NCBI GenBank assembly: GCA_964441145.1
Contig: CAYTUB010000001.1
Location: 22,428 to 86,427, forward strand
Origin: SHLQ01 sp964441145
GTDB taxonomy: Bacteria > Actinomycetota > Acidimicrobiia > Acidimicrobiales > SHLQ01
Reading direction: 5' to 3'
DNA: 64,000 bases
Positions 41,697 through 50,155 of the stretch are shown in pieces. The notes below the pieces were generated by a model, which was not told the origin of the DNA, ran no database searches, and saw only the letters and a list, made by a program, of their open reading frames with translations. Numbering within the stretch: position 1 is the first letter of the stretch; each line of letters opens with the position of its first letter. The translations under genes and the position numbers were made by a program.

Positions 41697-42413
41697 ATGA
41701 CCGATGACGCACGTCCCGAATCTCCGACCAGAATTCTGGTCGTCGAAGACGATCAGGGTGTGCGCGAGTCGTTGGCGGTCGTTTTGCAGGTGCAGTCCTA
41801 TGAGGTGCGCGGGATCGAACGCGGCGAGCTCGCCGAGGCATCGTTAACTGACTTCGAACCCGATCTCGTCATCCTCGATTTGAACCTTCCTGGAATCGAT
41901 GGTCTCGAAACATGTCGACGGCTACGAGTAGCGGGATTCTCCGGCCCGATCTTGATGTTGACCGCCCGTCAAGACGTGGCCGACCGCGTCGCTGGCCTGG
42001 ACGCTGGAGCCGATGACTATCTGCCTAAACCATTTGCGCTCGATGAATTGTTAGCCCGGGTGCGAGCCTTGATCCGGTCCTTCGCCATCGTCGGTACAAC
42101 CGATTCCGGGGAGGGCACATTGGCACTCGACGATGTGGTGATCGACCTCGGTGCCCGCCGCGTTACTCGGGCCAACAAAGAGATCGACGTGACTCGCATC
42201 GAATTTGAGTTGCTCACCTATCTCTTCGAGAATGCCGATCGCGTCCTCGAACGCAACGACATCCAGATCCACGTGTGGGGATACGAGGAGGACATCGGCT
42301 CGAACAGTCTTGAGGTGTTTGTCTCCGGACTCCGCAAGAAGCTCGAAGCCAATGGCGGCCGACGCGTCATACACACCAAGCGCGGCGTCGGATACGTCGC
42401 AAGGGTCCAATAG
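41697..42413 (+). CDS. OmpR-family response regulator (third system)
   Basis: A 238-residue regulator. ILVVEDD holds the acidic pair (residues 18-19), D61 in LVILDLNLPGIDG is the phospho-acceptor, and YLPKPFALDELLARV has the conserved Lys. The winged helix ends NSLEVFVSGLRKKLE and RVIHTKRGVGYVARV. It is clearly related to the system at 3494-5568: the junction with its kinase is again TAGTG with a one-base overlap. It is probably autoregulated through the direct repeat just upstream. Confidence 0.95.
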   Translation: MTDDARPESPTRILVVEDDQGVRESLAVVLQVQSYEVRGIERGELAEASLTDFEPDLVILDLNLPGIDGLETCRRLRVAGFSGPILMLTARQDVADRVAGLDAGADDYLPKPFALDELLARVRALIRSFAIVGTTDSGEGTLALDDVVIDLGARRVTRANKEIDVTRIEFELLTYLFENADRVLERNDIQIHVWGYEEDIGSNSLEVFVSGLRKKLEANGGRRVIHTKRGVGYVARVQ

Positions 42414-43741
42414 TGCGACTCCAAAGTCGACTCGCGCTCGTCGTCGCAGCGTCCGCTGCCTTTGCGATTTTTCTCAGCGCTGCGACCTTTTGGGTGGTCG
42501 CGTCGCAAACGCAACGTGAAGCCTTCGACAGCGGAATCGTTCGCGTCGCCGAAGAACCTCGTGAGCTCATCGGTGAGGTTCGCGCTGGGCAGCGGGGCCG
42601 AGCTTTTGGAGATGTCTTGGAGCAGCGCCCCAGCGATGAGCGTGTCTTCACTCGTATCCGTATCACCGACGCCCGCGGCGCCCTCGTCTTTGACGACGGC
42701 CTCCCCGAGGTCGACATCGCGACAGCGCCACGGTTGCAGACCATCGAAATCGATGGCGAACGATGGCGAATGGCCACCGCTCCGACCGGTCCGAATGGTC
42801 AGGTCGTCGTGCAGGTCGCACGAAACGTCGAAGATGTCGAGTCGGCCTTGTCGGTTCTGCGGCGCCAAATCATTTTGTGGTCGCTCCTAGGTGTCGCGGT
42901 CGCCGGGGCGCTCGGAGCGCTCGTGGCACACCGTTTGACCGCTCCGATTATTGCGGTTTCGGCGGCGGCGAAGTCCATGGCGATTCGACAGGATCTTCCG
43001 AGTCGCATTGAGGTCGACCGCCGTGACGAAATTGGCGATCTTGCAACCTCGTTCAATCAGATGCTTTCCGCGCTTGAAACCAGCCGTGATCAACAGCGTC
43101 GACTAGTCGCCGATGCAAGCCACGAGCTTCGTACCCCGCTGACGAGCCTTCGACTGAAAATCGATCTCCTGGACTCGACCCCGGATCTCCCTGTGCAACA
43201 GCGTCAGGAGATCTTGACCGGAGCTGCGGCCGAGCTCGTGCGGCTCTCTGACCTCGTCGCGGAATTGGTGAGCTTGGCGTCGGACCCAACAGAAATCGAA
43301 GAAGTGCCGGTTGCGACTTCGTTGGCCGAGCTCGCAACAGAAGTGGCCGCCGCAGCTGAGCAACGCGATGGAAGGTCGGTGACCGTCGATGTTGAACGAG
43401 CGGGATCGGTCGATGTTCGGCCCAATATGGTGCGCAGCGCACTATCTAATGTGATCGGCAATGCCGTGAAGTACTCACCGGTTGAACAGCCCATTGGTGT
43501 CGTGGTCGATGGTGCCCGTATTGAAGTGCACGACCGTGGTCCCGGGATTGCTGAGGCGGATCTGCCACATATCTTCGATCGCTTCTTCCGGTCGCCCACT
43601 GCGCGCACCAGACCTGGAAACGGCATTGGCCTCGCGATCGTTGCCCGAGTCGCTGAACTGCATGGCGGCCAGACCTGGGCGCGCAATCTTCCGGGCGGTG
43701 GCGCGGCGGTTGGCTTCTCCGTAGGGCCTGAACGGCCATAA
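42413..43741 (+). CDS. Sensor histidine kinase (third system)
   Basis: A 442-residue kinase from GTG. The first membrane helix is at about residues 8-28, the second near 152-174 (ILWSLLGVAVAGALGALVAH region), with a sensor loop of about 120 residues. HAMP (RLTAPIIAVSAAAKSMA) is followed by VADASHELRTPLTSLRLKID, including the phospho-His, and the ATPase motifs NVIGNAVKYSP, VHDRGPGIA, FDRFFRS and GNGIGLAIV. It is a paralog of the kinase at 4198-5568, with the same length, domain order and coupling to its regulator. Confidence 0.95.
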   Translation: MRLQSRLALVVAASAAFAIFLSAATFWVVASQTQREAFDSGIVRVAEEPRELIGEVRAGQRGRAFGDVLEQRPSDERVFTRIRITDARGALVFDDGLPEVDIATAPRLQTIEIDGERWRMATAPTGPNGQVVVQVARNVEDVESALSVLRRQIILWSLLGVAVAGALGALVAHRLTAPIIAVSAAAKSMAIRQDLPSRIEVDRRDEIGDLATSFNQMLSALETSRDQQRRLVADASHELRTPLTSLRLKIDLLDSTPDLPVQQRQEILTGAAAELVRLSDLVAELVSLASDPTEIEEVPVATSLAELATEVAAAAEQRDGRSVTVDVERAGSVDVRPNMVRSALSNVIGNAVKYSPVEQPIGVVVDGARIEVHDRGPGIAEADLPHIFDRFFRSPTARTRPGNGIGLAIVARVAELHGGQTWARNLPGGGAAVGFSVGPERP

Positions 43742-43769
43742 ACCCGCTTCTATGAGGTTGACTAGAGCT

Positions 43770-45371
43770 ATGGATGCTCTCGCCGATCTCGAGTTCGACA
43801 ATCGATTCACCGCCGAGTTGGCAGCGGATCCAAACCCGACCACGTTGTCGCATCAGGCACCGGGAGCGGCCTTTAGTCGGGTGCAGCCGACCCCTACCGC
43901 AGCGCCCCGGGTCATCGCGGAGTCGAGTGAGGTTGCCGAGTTACTCGGCTTGACCGAAAGCCAGCTCGCAAGCGATGACTTCCGCGACCTGGTGACCGGC
44001 AACAAGGTTTTGCCCGGCATGGACCCTTTCGCTATGCGCTATGGCGGTCACCAATTTGGCAACTGGGCGGGCCAGCTGGGAGACGGTCGCGCGATCAACC
44101 TCGGCGAGCTACGTACACCGGACGGAGCTCGCCAAACGCTCCAGCTCAAGGGCGCCGGCCGGACCCCATACTCACGCTCGGCCGACGGACTCGCCGTGCT
44201 GAGATCGTCGGTTCGAGAGTTCGTGACCTCCGAGGCCATGTTTCACCTTGGCATCCCGACGACCCGAGCCCTGTCGTTGAGCCTGACCGGCGATGAAGTG
44301 ATGCGCGACATGTTGTACGACGGCAACCCGGCATTGGAGCCCGGGGCCATCGTTTGTCGTGTAGCGCCCAACTTCATTCGGTTTGGAAGCTTTGAATTGC
44401 CTGCGTCTTTGGGCGAGATCGACGAACTCCGTGCCCTCGCCAATTTCACCATCCGCGAACACTTCGCACACCTGTGGCCCGAGGATGGCAACCCGACGCC
44501 TAACACCTACGCGGCGATGTTTCGTGAGGTGGTTCGTTCCACCGCCGAAATGATCGTGCATTGGCATCGGGTGGGTTTCGTGCACGGTGTGATGAACACC
44601 GACAACATGTCGATCCTCGGGTTGACCATCGACTACGGCCCCTATGGCTGGCTCGACAACTTTGACCCTGACTGGACCCCCAACACCACCGACCGTCAAG
44701 GTCGCCGGTATCGCTTTGGCAATCAGCCCGGCATCGGTCAGTGGAACCTCGCACAATTGGGCAGTGCCTTCTTCCCCTTGATCCAGGACGCCGAACCGCT
44801 CCAGGATGCCATCGATGGCTACGTGACCATCTTCGGCGAGGCGCACCAAGACATGTTGCAGGCCAAGCTCGGTCTCGCCGAATGGCGTGGTGAACAAGAC
44901 GAAGCGCTGGTGGGTGAACTGCTCGAACTGCTCCGAGTTGCCGAGACCGATATGACCCTCTTCTATCGCGGGCTCGCTCTCGTTTCGAGCGACGAGGGTT
45001 CCAACGATGACCCGTTGGCGCCACTGATGTCTGCCTTCTATAGGCCAGAGGAAGAACTCACCGACGAGGTGCGAGGCCGGTGGGCGCAGTGGCTCGACCA
45101 GTACACGACCAGGCTTCGTGCCGAAGGCCGCTCAGACGGAGAACGCAAGTTGGCAATGGACGCGGTGAACCCGCTGTACGTCATGCGCAACTACCTCGCG
45201 CAACTCGCTATCGATGCAGCCGAGCAAGGCGACTTCTCCGAGATCACGACGCTGCTCGACGTGATGCGAAACCCCTACGTCGAACAACCTGGTCGGGAAC
45301 GCTTTGCTGAACTGCGACCCGATTGGGCTCGCACCCGGGTGGGATGTTCCATGCTCAGCTGCAGCAGCTAG
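43770..45371 (+). CDS. selO: Protein adenylyltransferase SelO (YdiU), Cys form
   Basis: A pseudokinase-fold enzyme that transfers AMP to Ser, Thr or Tyr of proteins. Family blocks are YGGHQFGNWAGQLGDGRAI, LKGAGRTPYSRSADGLAVLR, SEAMFHLGIPTTRALSL, HGVMNTDNMSILGLTIDYGP and FGNQPGIGQWNLAQL. The C-terminus ends SMLSCSS; in animal SelO the residue at the equivalent penultimate region is selenocysteine, while bacteria use this Cys. The length of about 533 residues is somewhat longer than E. coli YdiU. I chose the ATG at 43770, which has GAGG upstream; ATG at 43752 is an alternative that adds six residues. It starts about 28 bases after the kinase stop. Confidence 0.93.
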   Translation: MDALADLEFDNRFTAELAADPNPTTLSHQAPGAAFSRVQPTPTAAPRVIAESSEVAELLGLTESQLASDDFRDLVTGNKVLPGMDPFAMRYGGHQFGNWAGQLGDGRAINLGELRTPDGARQTLQLKGAGRTPYSRSADGLAVLRSSVREFVTSEAMFHLGIPTTRALSLSLTGDEVMRDMLYDGNPALEPGAIVCRVAPNFIRFGSFELPASLGEIDELRALANFTIREHFAHLWPEDGNPTPNTYAAMFREVVRSTAEMIVHWHRVGFVHGVMNTDNMSILGLTIDYGPYGWLDNFDPDWTPNTTDRQGRRYRFGNQPGIGQWNLAQLGSAFFPLIQDAEPLQDAIDGYVTIFGEAHQDMLQAKLGLAEWRGEQDEALVGELLELLRVAETDMTLFYRGLALVSSDEGSNDDPLAPLMSAFYRPEEELTDEVRGRWAQWLDQYTTRLRAEGRSDGERKLAMDAVNPLYVMRNYLAQLAIDAAEQGDFSEITTLLDVMRNPYVEQPGRERFAELRPDWARTRVGCSMLSCSS

Positions 45372-45373
45372 GT

Positions 45374-45430
45374 AGAAAATCTGTGGTCCGTGAGCGGACA
45401 ATAGGCATGCTGGCTGACCACAGATTTTCT
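45374..45430. terminator. Bidirectional terminator between selO and the monooxygenase gene
   Basis: Perfect 15-bp arms: AGAAAATCTGTGGTC (45374-45388) and GACCACAGATTTTCT (45416-45430). The right arm ends in TTTT on the plus strand and the left arm gives TTTT on the minus strand, so it suits both convergent genes. A smaller hairpin, GTCCG-TGAG-CGGAC, is nested at its left side. Confidence 0.85.
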
Positions 45431-45437
45431 GGTGGGG

Positions 45438-46931
45438 CTAACCCACGGCGAGGCCGGTGAAGCACATTTCGTCTTGGGTGCCATCGGCCCACACGACGTA
45501 ACGGCTCTCGACTCCGGCGGGCCACAGAGCCCGGTCCCAGCCGCATTCGAGGCGCAACACATCGTCGCTATCGAAGGTGAGTTCTTCGACGGGGTAGTAG
45601 CCCAGCTGCCAGTTGAAGTCCCATTGATCGATATCGATGAGGATGCGTTCTTCTGGCGTGTCGGGATTTAGCGTCAGGCGGTAGGTGGTCCCGAGCTCGT
45701 GCATGTGGGGCGTCATCTGAATGACTTGACCGACCGGCGCAGGGAGATCGCAGCTCGAACTCGCAACACCATCGGTGAAGTGCGCAAAGTCTTCTGGAGT
45801 AACACCGCACTGTCGGTTGATGAAGGTCGGAAGCAAGGTTGACTCGAAGCCGAACTCATCGATGATTCGCTCGATTGCTGCGTCACGATCGCACAGGGGA
45901 CCGCTTTCAAAGCTTGCACATGGGATTTCGGCAGGCCCGGTGAGCGAGCTGTACCGGGCGGCGTTCAGGGATCCTCCGGCAGCAGCGATCTCCGCCTCAT
46001 CAGCGATCTCGAGGGCGAGACCAGAGTTATCGGGAAGAGGCTCGTCGTCGTAGTGATAGTGCCACTGCACAACGAAAGTGTCGCCAGCTTCCATTTGCAC
46101 TCCGGTCCCCTCCGGGAGGGTGACTGGACCGGTGCCAGGTGCCCAACCGGCAACAGACTCAAGGAACTCCCCTCCCACGGTGGACACGGTCTGGCAATTC
46201 CAACCCGGTGCGCCATCGGCTCCATCGAGCAGCTCGGCTTCGTCTCGAAGCTCAGCGGGGAGTCTGGAAATAATGCTGTGATGCAGTACGCGGGTCTCGT
46301 CGATGCGAGTTTCGATCGAGGTCACCCAGCTGGTCTCGGTGAATTCGGGATCGATGATTCGACAGCGGTAGTCGTCGAGCTTGTCCGATCCGGGGTAGGG
46401 CCCGTCGGCTGCAAGAACCAGATCGGCATCGATCGGCGGGAAGGTCTGCGAGGTCGCCGTAAGGGCCGTGTCTTGCGCGACGTCGAGCTCGGCTCCACCA
46501 GCGGCCCAATCGATAATGGTTTGTCGATCCTCAGGGGTCATCTCCAGATCGAACTGGTAGGCGATCTCCTGAAGCCCGCTCAACGGCGCCGGGGGCATTT
46601 CTCCCGCCTCGACGCGAAAGGCCATGAAATCGGCGATGGTCGCAACGTCGCCTGCCGATTCCATCACGAGGTGGGTGGTGCCAGGGCCGGTGCCCGAATG
46701 GCACGAGACGCAATTCTCTTCGAGAACTGGCTGGACATCGGCAGCGAATGAAATCTGCGAGCCGTTTGCGGCGGTGTCGGTAGTGACTTCGCTCGTGGTG
46801 CTGCTGGCCGCTGCACCCGCCGCGTTGTCGAGTTCGGCTGGTTCTGCGCCACCGCTGCATGCAGCAAAGATCGCGCCGGCTGCGAGAAGTGCGCCGATCA
46901 CGGTCAGCATGGTTTGGGATCGTGAGGTCAT
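45438..46931 (-). CDS. Copper type II monooxygenase-like lipoprotein with N-terminal cytochrome c motif
   Basis: A 497-residue exported protein. From ATG at 46931 there is a signal (TVIGALLAAGAIFAACSGG) with lipobox Cys near residue 25. After a Ser/Thr linker, NCVSCHSGTG provides a CxxCH heme c site, and GEMPPAP a possible Met ligand. The rest resembles the dopamine beta-hydroxylase/PHM fold: VLHHSIISRL (two His of the first copper site), VVQWHYHYDD and TPHMHELGTTYRL (His and Met candidates for the second). Redox partner and substrate are unknown. It diverges from the CoA transferase, starting 75 bases away. Confidence 0.82.
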   Translation of the reverse strand: MTSRSQTMLTVIGALLAAGAIFAACSGGAEPAELDNAAGAAASSTTSEVTTDTAANGSQISFAADVQPVLEENCVSCHSGTGPGTTHLVMESAGDVATIADFMAFRVEAGEMPPAPLSGLQEIAYQFDLEMTPEDRQTIIDWAAGGAELDVAQDTALTATSQTFPPIDADLVLAADGPYPGSDKLDDYRCRIIDPEFTETSWVTSIETRIDETRVLHHSIISRLPAELRDEAELLDGADGAPGWNCQTVSTVGGEFLESVAGWAPGTGPVTLPEGTGVQMEAGDTFVVQWHYHYDDEPLPDNSGLALEIADEAEIAAAGGSLNAARYSSLTGPAEIPCASFESGPLCDRDAAIERIIDEFGFESTLLPTFINRQCGVTPEDFAHFTDGVASSSCDLPAPVGQVIQMTPHMHELGTTYRLTLNPDTPEERILIDIDQWDFNWQLGYYPVEELTFDSDDVLRLECGWDRALWPAGVESRYVVWADGTQDEMCFTGLAVG

Positions 46932-47005
46932 CGGTTTTCCATCGTAGGCGGTTTCTGCAATCGCAGTGGAGGCGGCTCTTGTCCATCGACCGCTAGCCTC
47001 ACGCA

Positions 47006-48244
47006 ATGACCGAATTCCCCTTTCCGGGTGCGCTTAGCGGAGTCCGCATACTCGACTTGTCTCGAGTCCTCGCCGGACCATCGTGCACCCAACACTTTGC
47101 CGATCTGGGAGCAGACGTCATCAAGATCGAACGCCCAGAGGTTGGAGATGAGACCCGTCAATGGGGGCCGCCGTGGCTACCGGATTCGTCGGGGAAGGAA
47201 ACTCGTGAGTCTTCCTATTACCTGAGCATCAACCGAGGCAAGCGATCGGTCACGGTCGACATTGGTTCGCCCGAGGGGGCAGACTTGATCCGAGCTCTCG
47301 CCAAGCACAGCGACGTCGTCGTCGAGAACTTCAAGGTTGGCTCGCTCGCCAAGAAGGGCCTTGACTACGAGTCGCTTCGCGAGATTCGAAACGACATCAT
47401 CTACGCGTCCATCACCGGGTTTGGTCAGGATGGTCCACTGGCAAACAAGCCCGGCTATGACTACCTCGCTCAAGCAATGAGCGGGATGATGAGCATTACC
47501 GGCCGCCCCGACGAGGAGCCTGGCGGAGGGCCGATGCGGACCGGCGTCGCGATAACCGACCTCGCCACCGGCATGTACACGACGGTTGGGATTCTCGCGG
47601 CGCTCTATCACCGAGAGCGGACGGGCGAGGGTCAACACGTCGATGTCGCGCTGCTCGACTCGGGTATGGCATTTCTTATCAACCAAGCCTTGAGCTACTT
47701 GGTGAGCGGGGAGTCTCCGGGGCGAACGGGGGAATGGCACCCCAGCCTCGCCCCATACCAACCTTTCGATGTCGCAGACGGACGAGTGGTGATCGCGTGT
47801 GGGAACAATGGACAGTTCGCCTCGCTATGCGACTGGCTCGACCTTTCGCACCTACGAGCTGACGAGCGCTTTGCCGAGAATCCCGATCGAAATAAGCATC
47901 GGGTCGAGCTTGCGGGCCTGCTACAAGAGGCGCTGCGTCCAAAGACCCGATCTGAGGTGCTCGAGGGTCTCGGTGATGTCGGTGTTCCGACCGCGGTCAT
48001 CAACAACATCGGCGAGGCTTTCGCAGAACCCCAAGTGATGCACCGAGGTGGCCGAATCGATCTACCTCACCAGCTCGCAGGGTCCGCGCCAGGGGTCGCA
48101 AACCCGTTGCACCTATCCGTTACGCCAGTGGAGTATCGCAACGCTCCGCCGACGCTGGGCCAACACACCGAGGAAGTCCTGGCTGAATTGTTGGACCTGA
48201 CGGGTGATGAGATTGCCGAGTTGGCCTCTCGAAAGATCATCTAG
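47006..48244 (+). CDS. CaiB/BaiF family (class III) CoA transferase
   Basis: A 412-residue enzyme that moves CoA between carboxylic acids. The N-terminal block GVRILDLSRVLAGPSCTQHFADLGADVIKIE is complete, followed by SYYLSINRGKRSVTVD, NFKVGSLAKKGLDYESL and GFGQDGPLANKPGYDYLAQAM. The catalytic Asp is in the QHVDVALLDSGMA block. The C-terminus (RNAPPTLGQHTEEVLAELL) is typical. The substrate is not evident; formyl-, carnitine- and methylacyl-CoA-type reactions all occur in the family. Its stop overlaps the convergent GH26 gene by 4 bases. Confidence 0.95.
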   Translation: MTEFPFPGALSGVRILDLSRVLAGPSCTQHFADLGADVIKIERPEVGDETRQWGPPWLPDSSGKETRESSYYLSINRGKRSVTVDIGSPEGADLIRALAKHSDVVVENFKVGSLAKKGLDYESLREIRNDIIYASITGFGQDGPLANKPGYDYLAQAMSGMMSITGRPDEEPGGGPMRTGVAITDLATGMYTTVGILAALYHRERTGEGQHVDVALLDSGMAFLINQALSYLVSGESPGRTGEWHPSLAPYQPFDVADGRVVIACGNNGQFASLCDWLDLSHLRADERFAENPDRNKHRVELAGLLQEALRPKTRSEVLEGLGDVGVPTAVINNIGEAFAEPQVMHRGGRIDLPHQLAGSAPGVANPLHLSVTPVEYRNAPPTLGQHTEEVLAELLDLTGDEIAELASRKII

Positions 48245-50076
48245 CCATCGACTTCGGCTTCCTCGCGGATCGTGGCCTCGACCCTGTTGTCCGTGACGAC
48301 ATCGGCAAGCCCGGTGTTGTCGGGGTCATTGTGGGCGGGAACGTTGAGACGATCGCCGAGCTCCATTCCGGTTGGGAGTAGCCCGGTAGGGAAACGCTCG
48401 TTTGCTACGCCATTGGCGAAGATATCGACGAGGGTTTGGCTGAACTGAATTCGCCAATCGCCACCGGACTTCACGTCGTTGAAGTAGACGAAGCCAATGA
48501 TGTCTGGGTTGGCCTCGAGTCCGTCGAAGAGCGTTGTGAGCCAGCGCGCTCGATCGGTGTCGACATCGGTGCCAGCACCAACCTCGGCCAACAAGATGGG
48601 CTTGTCGGTAAGTGAGCGAAGTTCGCCGAGCGTTCGATCAAAGATCGCGCTGAAGGTTGGCTCAGGAGCCCCGGAGAAGCCTCGCCAGTAGCCGGCGATA
48701 CCAACCCAATCGACGTAGTCCTCGCCGGGCCAGTAGTCGGCAATTTCCGTGCGGAGATTGTCGGAACGATTGACGCTCCAGAGCCAGACCACGTTGTCGG
48801 CCCCGGCGGCGTCGAATCGTCCACGTACATGGCGCCACATGTCGGCGAAGTCGCCGGCCTCGTTTCCATTCACACCTTCCGACCACGAGTACCAGTTGCC
48901 GTTCATTTCGGCTGCGAGCCGGAGAACGATAGGTTGCCCGTGGGCTGCCGCGGCGGCCGCCCAATCGTCGATGTAAGCATCCCAATCGCCATCGGCGATT
49001 TCGCGCAGTGTCGGCTGTCGGTCCGCACCCGGGATCACCGGTTCCCATGCCACCTGCGGTGTCATGGATCGATCCCAGGCGTTCTGTACCTGCTCGGCGG
49101 GGAATGGTGTCGCCCAGTTCGAGAAGAACAGGAGGTTGTTCGGCGCTTTGCCGATGAGGCGTGAGAGGTAGTCGACCTCGCCCATCCACCAGGGTGCCTC
49201 TCGGGTGTGAAGCCCAAAGACACCGTTCTGTTGCAGAACTTCCGTGGCGGACAGCACTGCCGCAGCGGGAGCTGGTTCTGGCTCATCGGGTGGGGTTCCA
49301 GGGAGTTGCTCACACGCTCGACCGTCCCCGTCTCCGTCGAGATGGCTTAGCCCGTCTGGGTCGTTGAGGAATGTCGCTTGGGCAGCCGTCCACTCTGGAA
49401 AGTCCGTGCAGAGAGTTTGCGCTGGGGTCGGCGGTGTGGGGTCGATCAACTGCTCACAGGCCAAACCGTCGCCATCACCGTCGAAGTGCGCCAAGGTTTC
49501 GGGATCGGCGTCAAAGGCGATTTGGGCGTCGGGGCGGGTGGCGAAGTCGCTGCACTCGTGTCGTCTGGGGATGGTCTCGGCTGGAACTTCGACAACGACC
49601 CGTTCGGTGCGGTAGACGACCCGCTCCACTTCTTGGATAGTCGGCGTGGGAGCGGCGGGCGATTGAACCCTCGGCGTGTTGTCGACGGTCGTGTCTGCGA
49701 TTCCTCCGAGGAGGTTGACCTCTTCGACTTCGACGACACTGCCCTCCTCGAGAACAGGGCTCCCCTCGGCCTCTTCAGGTGGTGCGGTCTCTGTAGTGGC
49801 AGCGGGTGGTGGTGTGGTTGTCGAGTCAGAGTCGGTGGGCGTCGTGGTGTCTGTCGCCGCTGTTGCCGACGAGTCCTCGATGTCGGTGGGTTCCTCGAAG
49901 GGCAAGGCGGCGGTTGACGTCGTGGTCTCATCTGTGCGTTCGGGCAGTGCCACCGCGGCAAAGGAAATTGCCATGAGAGTGGTGACCAACATGGCGTTGA
50001 AGATCGGTCCACCAATCCCCAGTAGTGATCGTCGCGGTTGAGGTGCCGAGGTGGGCGAGGACGGGGTAGAGGTCAT
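48241..50076 (-). CDS. Secreted protein with two Excalibur domains and a GH26-like hydrolase domain
   Basis: A 611-residue exported protein from ATG at 50076. A hydrophobic segment near residues 22-45 (FNAMLVTTLMAISFAAVAL) is a signal or anchor. A long Thr/Pro/Glu-rich linker reaches about residue 165. Two Excalibur calcium-binding domains follow, each with a CxDF start and HxDGDGDGxACEQL. From about residue 285 a GH26-type domain has RLAAEMNGNWYSWSEG (acid/base Glu), VVWLWSVNRSD, DYVDWVGIAGYW and ILLAEVGAG (nucleophile Glu). GH26 enzymes cut beta-mannans and related glucans. The neighbouring GT2 synthase suggests it trims or releases the polymer made there. Excalibur plus GH26 is an uncommon combination. 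Confidence 0.85.
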   Translation of the reverse strand: MTSTPSSPTSAPQPRRSLLGIGGPIFNAMLVTTLMAISFAAVALPERTDETTTSTAALPFEEPTDIEDSSATAATDTTTPTDSDSTTTPPPAATTETAPPEEAEGSPVLEEGSVVEVEEVNLLGGIADTTVDNTPRVQSPAAPTPTIQEVERVVYRTERVVVEVPAETIPRRHECSDFATRPDAQIAFDADPETLAHFDGDGDGLACEQLIDPTPPTPAQTLCTDFPEWTAAQATFLNDPDGLSHLDGDGDGRACEQLPGTPPDEPEPAPAAAVLSATEVLQQNGVFGLHTREAPWWMGEVDYLSRLIGKAPNNLLFFSNWATPFPAEQVQNAWDRSMTPQVAWEPVIPGADRQPTLREIADGDWDAYIDDWAAAAAAHGQPIVLRLAAEMNGNWYSWSEGVNGNEAGDFADMWRHVRGRFDAAGADNVVWLWSVNRSDNLRTEIADYWPGEDYVDWVGIAGYWRGFSGAPEPTFSAIFDRTLGELRSLTDKPILLAEVGAGTDVDTDRARWLTTLFDGLEANPDIIGFVYFNDVKSGGDWRIQFSQTLVDIFANGVANERFPTGLLPTGMELGDRLNVPAHNDPDNTGLADVVTDNRVEATIREEAEVDG

Positions 50077-50155
50077 CAGGGTCCGTTCGGTGAGGTAGAG
50101 GTAGAGGTGGTTGAGGGTCGGGTTTTGGCTTGGGTGCGGTTCGTTTACGAGGAGG

